Assembly (NCBI RefSeq): GCF_000526515.1
Contig: NZ_JAGF01000001.1
Span: 2,480,001-2,544,000 of the forward strand
Length of the DNA stretch: 64,000 nt
Origin: Cellulomonas sp. KRMCY2
GTDB lineage: Bacteria > Actinomycetota > Actinomycetes > Actinomycetales > Cellulomonadaceae
Direction of reading: 5' to 3'
The position numbers and the translations under genes are program-made. The notes under the pieces were generated by a model, which was not told where the DNA came from, did no database searches, and was given only the letters and a program-made list of their open reading frames with translations. Shown here piece after piece: positions 1-7,787 of this stretch. The stretch's first letter is position 1. Each line of letters starts with the position of its first letter.

Positions 1-193
1 GGCCGGAGTCCATCGTGCCGAGCTGCTGGTCGTCCCTCATGTGCAGGTGCACCGTCGATGCACCTGCCTGCCAGCAGCGGTAGGCGTCGGCGGCGATCTG
101 CTCCGGAGTCACCGGGATGTTCTCGTTGAATGATGTCGGGGTGACCGCCCCGGTCAACGCCGCGGAGATGATGACCTTGTTCTCGAGACCCAT
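1..193 (-). CDS. Beta-keto acid cleavage enzyme (BKACE/DUF849), 5' part only
   Basis: This is the first 64 codons of a gene that runs out of the window. The visible N-terminus has the family's typical opening: KVIISAALTGAVTP near residue 6, a PVTPEQIAADAYRCWQAG helix, then the TVHLHMRDD strand whose His pair binds the catalytic metal. BKACE enzymes condense a beta-keto acid with acetyl-CoA, giving acetoacetate and a new acyl-CoA; 3-keto-5-aminohexanoate cleavage enzyme is the prototype. The ATG follows a GAAAGGA ribosome site. It lies 44 nt behind the butyrate kinase stop on the same strand, so the two are probably co-transcribed. Substrate specificity cannot be read from this fragment. Confidence 0.85.
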   Translation of the reverse strand, partial: MGLENKVIISAALTGAVTPTSFNENIPVTPEQIAADAYRCWQAGASTVHLHMRDDQQLGTMDSG

Positions 194-237
194 CGGTCTG
201 TCCTTTCGGTGGTGGTGTCGGTCGCCCGGCGCTGTGG

Positions 238-1362
238 TCAGGCCAGGAAGCTGGGGTGGGCGCGGATCTCCTCGATCGAGGAGTAGCCCGGGGGCAGTGA
301 CTCGTACGGGTACAGCGGCTCCTCGCCGCCCAGGACGCGCAGGCCACCCTCGGCGAGCGCTTCCATCTCCTGCTCGCCGGGCAGCACCGTGACCGGGGCG
401 ATGAAGGACACCAGGTCGCTCACCATCGCGGTGAACTGCGCGGAGTAGGCGATCCCGCCGGTGAGCAGGATCTGGTCGACGCTGCCGGCCCGGACCACGG
501 CCAGCTCGCCGATCGCCTTCGCGACGCCGAGGGCCATCGCCCGGTAGACGAGCTCGGCCCGGGTGTCGCCGGCCACGATCATCGCCTCGACGTCACGCAC
601 GTCCTGCGTGCCGAACCACGCGGCCAGGCCGGCGCCGCCGGCCAGGTACATCCGCATCTGCTGGTGGTTGCGGCTGCCGTCGTAGCAGAGGTCGGCCAGG
701 TAGCGGGTGGGGATCCGCCCGGCGCGCTGCGGTGACATAGGGCCTTCGTCGTCGTACACCCAGTCGACGACCCGCCCGCGCTCGTGCAGTCCCAGCGAGA
801 TGCCACCGCCCAGGTGGGCGATGACCAGGGTGAGCTCGTCGTACCGCTTGCCGACTGATGCGGCATAGGTGCGGCCGGCCTTTCGGGTGTTGAGCAGGTG
901 CAGCACCGGCATGTTCACCACCTCGGGGATGCCGGTGATCTTGGCGACCGGGTCGACGCCGTCCACGCAGGTGGGGTCGTAGATGATCACGGGCACGTCG
1001 GTCCCCGCGACGAGCTCCACACCGATCAGGGCGGAGAGGGACGAGGCATGCTGCGCGGCCGGCGCGTACCTGAGCGTGGCGATCATCAGGTCGTTGACCT
1101 CGTAGGCGCCCGCCTCCGGGACGTGCCAGATGGTCCCGGCACGCGACACGACCATGGCCAGGTCGGCGACGGAGCAGCCATGCTCGGCCAGGAACCCCGT
1201 GACCTGCGCGGTGCGGTAGGCGAGCTGATCGAGCACCTTGGGCATCGTGGCGAGGTCGGCCAGCGGCACGTCCAGCGAGTCCTTGTGCACCATGGTCGCG
1301 TCCTCGAACCACGCGATCTTGGTCGACGTGGACCCGCAGTTGATCGCCAGGAGGCGCTTCAT
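238..1362 (-). CDS. buk: Butyrate kinase family protein
   Basis: A 374-residue ASKHA acetokinase-family enzyme, the usual length for butyrate or branched-chain carboxylate kinase. The phosphate-1 loop NCGSTSTK lies at residues 8-15, the phosphate-2/adenosine region IAHLGGGISLGL at about 181-192, and a C-terminal PGEQEMEALAEG block completes the family pattern. It interconverts acyl-phosphate + ADP and carboxylate + ATP in the cytosol. With the following BKACE gene it could recover ATP from an acyl-CoA released by beta-keto acid cleavage, but a phosphotransacylase is not visible here. The LysR gene is divergent and is the likely regulator. The acyl chain preference is not predictable. Confidence 0.9.
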   Translation of the reverse strand: MKRLLAINCGSTSTKIAWFEDATMVHKDSLDVPLADLATMPKVLDQLAYRTAQVTGFLAEHGCSVADLAMVVSRAGTIWHVPEAGAYEVNDLMIATLRYAPAAQHASSLSALIGVELVAGTDVPVIIYDPTCVDGVDPVAKITGIPEVVNMPVLHLLNTRKAGRTYAASVGKRYDELTLVIAHLGGGISLGLHERGRVVDWVYDDEGPMSPQRAGRIPTRYLADLCYDGSRNHQQMRMYLAGGAGLAAWFGTQDVRDVEAMIVAGDTRAELVYRAMALGVAKAIGELAVVRAGSVDQILLTGGIAYSAQFTAMVSDLVSFIAPVTVLPGEQEMEALAEGGLRVLGGEEPLYPYESLPPGYSSIEEIRAHPSFLA

Positions 1363-1544
1363 CGTTCACTCCTCGTGGTGACGCCGGCGGGCGGCGCGGT
1401 ACGGTCAGCGCGACACGCGCCGGCGCCGGCGCCGGACTTGGGGGCGACCGCGGTCGGCCCACGCCGGACCTTTGTCGCGGCCCGCCCCGGCGGTCCAGCG
1501 CTACGGTCGGCGGTCGGACGGACCGAGCGGCAAGGAGGACACCG

Positions 1545-2450
1545 ATGGACCTGCAGTCGTTGAAGTACTTCCAGTTCGTGGCGATGTACCGGAACTTCAG
1601 CAAGGCGGCCGAGCACTTCTACATCGGCCAGCCCGCGCTGAGCCGTCAGATTGCGGGCCTGGAGAAGGAGCTGGGCGTCCAGCTCTTCAACCGGGACACC
1701 CGCAACGTCGACCTCACCGAGGCCGGTCGGGTGCTCTACGCGCACGTCGACCTGCTGCTGCGGCACCACGAGCACGTGCTGTCCCTGCTGGACGCCGCGA
1801 AGCGGGGCTTCGAAGGCCACCTGAGCATCGCGGCGGTGCGCGACTTCAGCCCGCTGTTCACCGCCTTCGTGGAGCACTTCATGCAGGACTACCCGAACGT
1901 GCACACCCGGGTGGAGGACGTGCCGTTCGACGAGCTCTCCGAAAGCATCATCCACGGCGTCTACGACGCCGCGTTCACCCTCGACTACGCGGTGCCGAAC
2001 AACGACAAGCTCGTGACCATGCCGATCGGTACGGACGAGTTCATCGCGTTGATGCACCGCGACCTCGCACCGCAGCTCGGGGACGCGGTCAGCCTGGCTG
2101 AGCTGCTCGAGCAGCCGCTCCTGATTCCGCATCATGTCGATCCGCCCTTTCTCAAGCAGCTGCGTCTGACGAGCAGACAGCGCGGCGGCAATGGCCCGGG
2201 GATCGAGTACGTCCCGAACACGAGCACCGCCGTTCTCCAGGCCGGCCTTGGCATGGGCATCTGTTTCGTGCCGAGGCGGATCCTCAGTGCATCCGCCGAG
2301 TCCGAGCTGATGAAGTCCTGCCGGCTGAGTGACGTCGACTCCCGTTTCTCCCTGCTGCTGGTGCGGCGGAAGGACAACGAGTCGACGACCCTGCAGAACT
2401 TCGTTGACCTGGTTCGTGACGAGCGGAGGGGGTATCGGGTGGCTCGGTGA
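1545..2450 (+). CDS. LysR-family transcriptional regulator
   Basis: A 301-residue LysR-type regulator. The winged HTH occupies about residues 3-60 (LKYFQFVAMYRNFSKAAEHF, then QPALSRQIAGLEKELG), followed by the linker helix and a periplasmic-binding-protein-like effector domain (about 90-295). It is divergent from butyrate kinase across 182 nt, the classical layout for a LysR protein controlling the neighbouring operon. The start follows a GGAGG-like site. The effector is probably an organic acid or CoA-related metabolite of the divergent operon; this is inference from position only. Confidence 0.9.
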   Translation: MDLQSLKYFQFVAMYRNFSKAAEHFYIGQPALSRQIAGLEKELGVQLFNRDTRNVDLTEAGRVLYAHVDLLLRHHEHVLSLLDAAKRGFEGHLSIAAVRDFSPLFTAFVEHFMQDYPNVHTRVEDVPFDELSESIIHGVYDAAFTLDYAVPNNDKLVTMPIGTDEFIALMHRDLAPQLGDAVSLAELLEQPLLIPHHVDPPFLKQLRLTSRQRGGNGPGIEYVPNTSTAVLQAGLGMGICFVPRRILSASAESELMKSCRLSDVDSRFSLLLVRRKDNESTTLQNFVDLVRDERRGYRVAR

Positions 2451-2492
2451 GCCCTCCGGGACACCGTCATCCGCTCCGCCCGTCACGAAGAC

Positions 2493-2648
2493 TCAGGTCT
2501 CAGTGCTTCTTCGGGGGCTCGGAGCCCTCAGGCCACCGGTGGTCGGCCGGATCCGTCCCCCGGCACGTTGCCGACCAGCAGGTGCTCCTCTGAACATCTC
2601 GGCGACCTCGTCGAACGACGGCCACTTCACGTACTCGGTGTTGGTCAC
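2493..2648 (-). pseudogene. Possible truncated 5' remnant of a second crotonase-type gene
   Basis: A GTG codon at 2648 has a well-placed GAGGGAG site and starts a 51-codon reading frame. Its first 23 residues (VTNTEYVKWPSFDEVAEMF and onward) look like the leader helix of 6-oxocamphor-hydrolase-like crotonases such as the intact gene at 2870-3862. The rest is Arg/Pro/Gly-rich and unlike the family. I read it as the start of a deleted paralogue, or less likely a small independent gene. Confidence 0.35.
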
Positions 2649-2784
2649 CTTGGCTCCCTCAACTTCCGGACCAGGACAGGGACCTGCCGCCGCTGCGCCG
2701 GTTCGCTGACCTGTTGATCGTGCTGGGGGCCGCAGCGGTCGAGAAATGCCCATGACGCATCAGTCGCCCCCCTCCCGCGACGGA

Positions 2785-2821
2785 CAGGAGCCCCGGCCGA
2801 CGCGGTCGACAGGGGCTCCTG
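2785..2821 (-). terminator. Hairpin after the crotonase gene
   Basis: A perfect 10-bp stem, CAGGAGCCCC paired with GGGGCTCCTG around a 17-nt loop. It lies about 50 nt beyond the stop of the minus-strand crotonase gene. There is no strong T run, as is common in GC-rich actinobacteria. Confidence 0.55.
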
Positions 2822-2869
2822 GGAGGGTCGCTGGGGACGCCTGGCGGGCTCGGAAGCCCGCGCGTCCGA

Positions 2870-3862
2870 CTACTTGATCTCGTCCTCCTCCTGGCCCCCG
2901 TTCAGCCGCGGCCGGATGACCTTGCCCCTCTTCTCAGCCGCCCTGACCAGCTCGGCCTCCTCGTGCGCCCACTCCCAGTAGCCCACCTCGTGCGGCGAGT
3001 GCTCGGTGGCGGTGACGAACATCTCCGTGGCGAACGCGTTGCGGAGCTCGTTGGCGATGTCCTCCTTCCACGCCTTGCGCAGCTGCTGAACCGTCATCCG
3101 CCGGGTCACCCGGGTGCCGGCGTGCATGATCAGCTCGGCGATCTCGTGGGCGCGCGCGTAGGCCGCTTCGGTGTCGTCGCAGATCTCGTTGATCATGCCC
3201 AGCTGGAGCGCCTTGCGCGCGGTGATGATCTCGCCGGTCAGCTCGGCGTAGGCGTAGCGCTTGCGGCCCATCAGCTCGCGCCAGGCGATCTGGATGCCGT
3301 CGCCGGGGACCATGTTGACCCGGAAGTGCATCTCCGTCGTCCAGGCGTCCTCGGTGGCCAGCGTGATGTCTGAGAAGAGCACCAGGTCGGTGTGGAAGGC
3401 GGCGCCGTTCCACACGCCGATCGTCGGCACCTCGACGTCGAAGACCTGGCCCTCGACGTCGTTCGTGCCGTCGTAGTACTGGTACTCGTACATCTTCCAG
3501 GCCTCGTCCGGCGCCGAGGCGAACTCGGTCGAGGGCAGCCAGTTGCCGTCCTTGTCCAGGCGGCCGATGCCGCGCATGAAGTCCTTGCCGGTGCCGCCGA
3601 GGATGATCACCTCGTTCTCGGGGTCACGGCCGGCCCAGTCGAAGAAGTAGTGCAGGCCCTGGTGGGCAGGGGCACCCCACTGCAGGCTGTCGCCGTTCGT
3701 GTGCAGACGCGCCTCCAGGATGCCGTTCGTGCGCTTCATCGTGAAGCAGTGCTTGAGCTTCTCCGAGTACTCCTCGAACGGCATGTGCGGGATGGTGCCC
3801 AGCTCCTCGTGGGACATCGCCTTCCGCTTGTCGTGGTCCGACTCGTAGTTGCCGCGGATCAT
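2870..3862 (-). CDS. Enoyl-CoA hydratase/isomerase family protein, 6-oxocamphor hydrolase-like
   Basis: A 330-residue crotonase-fold protein. The N-terminal block (FEEYSEKLKHCFTMKRTNG, then LEARLHTNGDSLQWG) and VIILGGTGKDFMRG resemble 6-oxocamphor hydrolase, a crotonase relative that opens cyclic beta-diketones by retro-Claisen cleavage. Central residues cover the usual oxyanion-hole region, and a charged tail extends the family by some 60 residues. I chose the ATG at 3862 because AGGAGAG sits 8 nt upstream; a longer frame upstream lacks coding character. It precedes an MFS carrier on the same strand. A role in cleaving a ring diketone or hydrating an enoyl-CoA is inferred. Confidence 0.8.
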   Translation of the reverse strand: MIRGNYESDHDKRKAMSHEELGTIPHMPFEEYSEKLKHCFTMKRTNGILEARLHTNGDSLQWGAPAHQGLHYFFDWAGRDPENEVIILGGTGKDFMRGIGRLDKDGNWLPSTEFASAPDEAWKMYEYQYYDGTNDVEGQVFDVEVPTIGVWNGAAFHTDLVLFSDITLATEDAWTTEMHFRVNMVPGDGIQIAWRELMGRKRYAYAELTGEIITARKALQLGMINEICDDTEAAYARAHEIAELIMHAGTRVTRRMTVQQLRKAWKEDIANELRNAFATEMFVTATEHSPHEVGYWEWAHEEAELVRAAEKRGKVIRPRLNGGQEEDEIK

Positions 3863-4051
3863 TTCTTCCACTCTCCTTTGATGGGACTGAGCATCGAGGT
3901 GGCGAGCGAGGCGACACGCTCGACCACCGCCAACTGGCATTCACGCAGTCCCGCGATGAGTGAGCCAATCGCGATGCCGCATAGGTCCGCGGGCGGGCGC
4001 GGCAGGGCAGGGTCGGCCCGCGGCGGGGGTGCGCGGATGACCGAGGCGAAT

Positions 4052-4090
4052 GGGCGGGGCGTGCAGTCCGCGCGGCTGCACGCCCCGCCC
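4052..4090 (-). terminator. Strong GC hairpin downstream of the MFS gene
   Basis: A perfect 15-bp inverted repeat (GGGCGGGGCGTGCAG and its complement) around a 9-nt loop. It starts 18 nt beyond the stop of the MFS gene at 4109-5470 and probably ends that minus-strand transcript. Confidence 0.65.
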
Positions 4091-4108
4091 CGCTTCTGGT
4101 CAGTCAGA

Positions 4109-5470
4109 TCAGTGCAGAATCGAACTGACGCTGCTGGCGGCCTCCTGCATCAGCGAGGCCTTGTCAGCCTTGGCCTGCCGCAGGAACAGCGCCGGGACGA
4201 CGCCCAGAGCGCACACGCCGACCATGATGAGGATCGACACGGTGTAGCGCCCCGTCGCGTGCAGCGCCGCAGCGCCCGCCGCAACACCGGCGGTGCCACC
4301 GAAGACGCCGATGCCCATCGCGTAGCCACCGAGCTTGCCGGTGATGCTGGCCGGGAAGGTCTTGGCGATGTAGCCCAGGGCGTTCGGGTTGACCCAGGCG
4401 AAGAAGAATGCAGCGACACACAGGAAGACGGCCATCAGGCCGGCGCTGGACGTCGCAGCAGGGAGCAGCAGGCCGAGGCCGAACACTGCGCCCATCGTGA
4501 AGCCGATCGTGAGAGCCGGGCGCACGCGACCACGGAAGAACCGCTCCGTGACGATGCCCCCCGCGAAAGCCCCGAGGAAGTTCGCGATCTGGGCGTAGCT
4601 GAGCAGCGTCGAGCCGTTGGCGAAGCCGACGCCGACCGGCGCGGCGAGCCTCAGGTAGGCGGGCGTCAGGTCGTTGAAGGCCTGGAACACCCACGACAGG
4701 ATGACGATGCAAGCGATGGCTGCCCACACGGTCGGGGTAGCCAAGGCCTTGCGCAGGGCGTGCTTGGCCTCTGCGACTTGCTCGGCGGACTCGGCCACTG
4801 CCTCGACCGGCGCCTGCTTGGGGCCGAAGGCGACGACTGCGGTCATCGCGAGGGCGACGACGGCCACGGGCCACAGGCTGACCAGCGCGGACTCCCAGCC
4901 ACCCTGGGACACGGCGAGCTTCGGCATGAACGCCAGGCCGAGACCGATGCCGGCGCTCATCGCCGCACCCTGGGTACCCGTGACGATCGAGCGCTCCTTG
5001 ATCGGGAAGCGCGTGGCAGCAACCGCCGCGGCGGAGGCCATGATCGGGCCCGTGCCGATGCCCTGGATGGTACGGATGACCATCATCCCGTTGTAGGTGT
5101 CGCCGATGGTGCCGACGAGCAGCCACCCTGTGACGATGAGGGCGATGCCGATGACGTAGATCCAGACGAAGCCCAGCTTGTCGACGAAGTACCCGCCGAG
5201 CAGGGCCGCGACGGCGACCGCGAGGTTGAACCAGCCCATCGTCATCCAGGCGATCTGGCCGATGGAGAGCAGACCGTCAGGCAGCGGGACCTCGCCCTTG
5301 AGGACCTGGTCGATCATCGCCGGGTCGGCGAACTGGCTGCCGAAGATGTTCGGGATCAGTGGTGCCGGGGAGATCAGGGCTAGGGCCGTGGTGGCCGTGA
5401 CGATGAACAACGTGGCGAGCACGACCCACCTGAATGGTGAGTACGTGATCTCCTTGATCGGTGTGGACAT
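4109..5470 (-). CDS. MFS transporter
   Basis: A 453-residue major facilitator with about 12 hydrophobic segments, beginning at RWVVLATLFIVTATTAL (residues 14-30) and split by a charged central loop around residues 220-240 (PKQAPVEAVAESAEQVAEAK). The motif-A-like loop GGYFVDKLGFVW follows TM2, and RTIQGIGTG marks TM4. It resembles oxalate/formate-type or organic-anion carriers in overall layout, but substrate cannot be assigned. It sits between the crotonase and flavoprotein genes on the same strand, so it may import the acid those enzymes process. Confidence 0.88.
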   Translation of the reverse strand: MSTPIKEITYSPFRWVVLATLFIVTATTALALISPAPLIPNIFGSQFADPAMIDQVLKGEVPLPDGLLSIGQIAWMTMGWFNLAVAVAALLGGYFVDKLGFVWIYVIGIALIVTGWLLVGTIGDTYNGMMVIRTIQGIGTGPIMASAAAVAATRFPIKERSIVTGTQGAAMSAGIGLGLAFMPKLAVSQGGWESALVSLWPVAVVALAMTAVVAFGPKQAPVEAVAESAEQVAEAKHALRKALATPTVWAAIACIVILSWVFQAFNDLTPAYLRLAAPVGVGFANGSTLLSYAQIANFLGAFAGGIVTERFFRGRVRPALTIGFTMGAVFGLGLLLPAATSSAGLMAVFLCVAAFFFAWVNPNALGYIAKTFPASITGKLGGYAMGIGVFGGTAGVAAGAAALHATGRYTVSILIMVGVCALGVVPALFLRQAKADKASLMQEAASSVSSILH

Positions 5471-5589
5471 GGGTGCACATCCCCTTTGATGAGGTACTGC
5501 TTCGGGTAGGGAGGTTGGGGTGCTGCACCGTCGGGGCCGGAGGACCGTGGGCTCAATCCCAGAACGGCTGTCGTGCGAACTGCGGGGGG

Positions 5590-7095
5590 CTAGAAGCTGT
5601 CGATGTACCGGTTGGCGTGGTACCCGGCCATTCGGCCGGAGTTGATGGCGAAGCCCATGGTGTTGCCGGGCAGGTAGAAGCAGTACGAGTCGCCGAAGAT
5701 GCCGCAGGCGTCGGTGCCTGAGGCGTACAGGCCGTCGATCGGCAGACCCGCCGTGTCGAGCACCTGGAGGTCGTCGTTGACCGCGACGCCGCCGAGGCTG
5801 CCGTAGCCGGCCGGGAAGTGCCGTGCCACGTAGTACTTCGCGCCGGTCAGCGGCCGCAGGTACTTGTACGGCTTGAAGAACTGGTCATCGGTCGTGGCGC
5901 AGAGCTGGTTGTACTCCTCGACGGTGGCCTTCAGGGCTCCGGCGTCGATGCCGGTCAGCTCGGCGACCTCGTCGAGCGTGTCGCACACCCAGAAGTTCTT
6001 GGTGTGCCTCTGCTCATCGTTGTGCAGGTCGGACAGGCCTGAGGCCTCGACCCCCGCGCCGGACACGTACGCGTCGACCTCCTTGTCCCACTTGTCCACC
6101 GTCTTGACGTTGTGGTGGAAGGTGACGTAGTCCAGGCCCTTGGCCCGGTAGTCGTCGATCACCGAGTCGGACACGATCGTGAACGCCACGCGCTCGCGCT
6201 GCCGGGCGATCGCGTTGCCGGTGTAGACGGTGTTGTTCATGATCTCTTCGTCGATGAACCGCTTGCCGTCGAGGTTGACCATGAGGTTCGGCTGACGCAT
6301 GGTCTCGGAGATCGTCTTGAGGACGTCGGTCACGCCGGGCGTGGTGTAGGTGAGCTCCATGGTGGGCTTGGTGCGCCCGGCGCCGACCTCCCAGAGCATC
6401 GACAGACCCTCGCCGTCCACGCCCGGGACCCGGAACGAGTGCAGGTCCTTGCCCCACTCGAAGCCCAGGTGGTCGTTGATCATCTTCGGACTGTTGCCGA
6501 ACCCGCCGGTGGCCACGATCACCGCGTTGCACGCGGCGGTCAGGGCCACGCCGTCCTCGCCGACCAGCTCGACCGCCGCGACCGCACCGACCTCGAGCAC
6601 GATCTTGGTGGCCTTGGTCCGGTACATGATCCGTACGCCGAGGTCCTCGGCCTGCTCGGTGAGCGCCTTGTACAGGCTGGACGCCGCGCGCTCGGCCGGC
6701 TTGTCCGACCCGGCGGTCTTGACCACGTGCCAGGTCTGCTTGGAGGTCTCGAAGTACTTGTAGGCGCCGAGGAACTCCACGCCCATCTTCTCCAGCCAGG
6801 TGATGGTGTCCGCCGACTGCGCGAAGTACTTGCGCACCAGCCGGGCGTCGACCTGCCAGTGGGTGTACTCCATCAGGAAGCGGAACGCGTCCTCCACGGA
6901 CAGGTCGACCATCTGGGCCTTCTGCTGCTTGGACTCCACCGCGAAGAAGCCCATGCCCATGTTTGCCGCACCGCCGGTGGTGCTGCCCTTCTCCAGCACG
7001 ATGACGCTGGCGCCCTTCTCGGCCGCGGCGACAGCCGCCGTGATGCCCGAGGCGCCACCGCCGATGACGATGACGTCCGCTTCCAGGTCGCTCAT
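5590..7095 (-). CDS. FAD-dependent oxidoreductase, fumarate-reductase/3-ketosteroid-dehydrogenase type
   Basis: A 501-residue FAD_binding_2 flavoprotein. The ADP-binding motif VIVIGGGASGITAA lies at residues 9-22 followed by LEKGSTTGGAANMG. The C-terminal FAD closure (YASGTDACGIFGDSY, then GNTMGFAINSGRMAG) is typical of the soluble flavoprotein subunit of fumarate reductase-like enzymes. There is no signal peptide and no haem motif, so electrons must come from a partner. The adjacent iron-sulfur/flavin genes (7131-9865) are obvious candidates. AGGAGG lies 5 nt before the ATG. It probably reduces an alpha,beta-unsaturated acid or ketone; the exact substrate is unknown. Confidence 0.85.
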   Translation of the reverse strand: MSDLEADVIVIGGGASGITAAVAAAEKGASVIVLEKGSTTGGAANMGMGFFAVESKQQKAQMVDLSVEDAFRFLMEYTHWQVDARLVRKYFAQSADTITWLEKMGVEFLGAYKYFETSKQTWHVVKTAGSDKPAERAASSLYKALTEQAEDLGVRIMYRTKATKIVLEVGAVAAVELVGEDGVALTAACNAVIVATGGFGNSPKMINDHLGFEWGKDLHSFRVPGVDGEGLSMLWEVGAGRTKPTMELTYTTPGVTDVLKTISETMRQPNLMVNLDGKRFIDEEIMNNTVYTGNAIARQRERVAFTIVSDSVIDDYRAKGLDYVTFHHNVKTVDKWDKEVDAYVSGAGVEASGLSDLHNDEQRHTKNFWVCDTLDEVAELTGIDAGALKATVEEYNQLCATTDDQFFKPYKYLRPLTGAKYYVARHFPAGYGSLGGVAVNDDLQVLDTAGLPIDGLYASGTDACGIFGDSYCFYLPGNTMGFAINSGRMAGYHANRYIDSF

Positions 7096-7130
7096 GAAAA
7101 CCTCCTCGTTCTCGATGGGGTGGGTTCTGG

Positions 7131-7787
7131 TCAGGAGGGCCGCCGCCGGCGATGCATGCCGCCGGGACCAGCCGGTTCAGCCCCGCCGGACGCGCCGACG
7201 GGGACGGGGGCGGAGGGCAGCCGGGGCTTGATCGGCCCGGCCTTGGCGATCGCGCCCACCGGGCACACCGGCAGGCACGCCGAGCACCGCGTGCACACGG
7301 CGTCGTCGACCACGTGCACCAGCTCCGGGCCGCCCGCGATCGCGCCGACCGGGCAGACCGGTCGGCACGCCTCGCAGCCGGTGCAGGTCGCCGGGTCGAC
7401 GTACACGGTGAACGACATGGTGCAGGTCAGCGAGGTGCACCGCCCGCGGCGCACGTGCCGGTCCCACTCGTCGGCGTGGTCGTCCAACGAGTCAAGCACG
7501 CTGCGCGCCGCCGTCCCTGCCATGGCGCAGGGCACGAGGTCGACCATCAGACCGCACAGCTCCTGGACCAAGGGGAGGTCGCCGGGTTCGCCCTTGCCGA
7601 CGGTGATGTCACTCACGATCGTGGCGACCTGCCGGGTGCCCTCGCGGCAGTAGACCTCGCGTCCGCACGACGACGCCGCCGCCTGCCACATCAGCGCGGC
7701 CGCCTGGGTCACGGGGCACGCGGTCCCGGCGGCGGCCGCCGCGGCGTCGATCAGGGTCAGCGCCTCGGCGCCGCGGTCGCACCTCAT
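7131..7787 (-). CDS. NuoF C-terminal-like / double [4Fe-4S] ferredoxin electron-transfer protein
   Basis: A 218-residue iron-sulfur protein. Residues 35-110 match the C-terminal cluster domain of NuoF (NADH dehydrogenase flavoprotein subunit): SCGREVYCREGT, then VPCAMAG at C87. The FMN/NADH-binding Rossmann part is absent. The second Cys of the usual CxxCxxC is Glu44, leaving C41, C47 and C87, so the N3-type cluster is altered or lost. Residues 130-180 hold two ferredoxin motifs (C135-C145 and C165-C175, each ending CPVGAI). The start overlaps the upstream stop by ATGA, implying translational coupling and a 1:1 complex with the NuoG-GltD fusion. Confidence 0.8.
   Translation of the reverse strand: MRCDRGAEALTLIDAAAAAAGTACPVTQAAALMWQAAASSCGREVYCREGTRQVATIVSDITVGKGEPGDLPLVQELCGLMVDLVPCAMAGTAARSVLDSLDDHADEWDRHVRRGRCTSLTCTMSFTVYVDPATCTGCEACRPVCPVGAIAGGPELVHVVDDAVCTRCSACLPVCPVGAIAKAGPIKPRLPSAPVPVGASGGAEPAGPGGMHRRRRPS

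Noticed and set aside
3392-5383. Very long plus-strand open frame of over 600 codons
   Set aside because: It lies opposite the crotonase and MFS genes and has an Arg/Asp/Gly/His-rich shadow composition without any motif.
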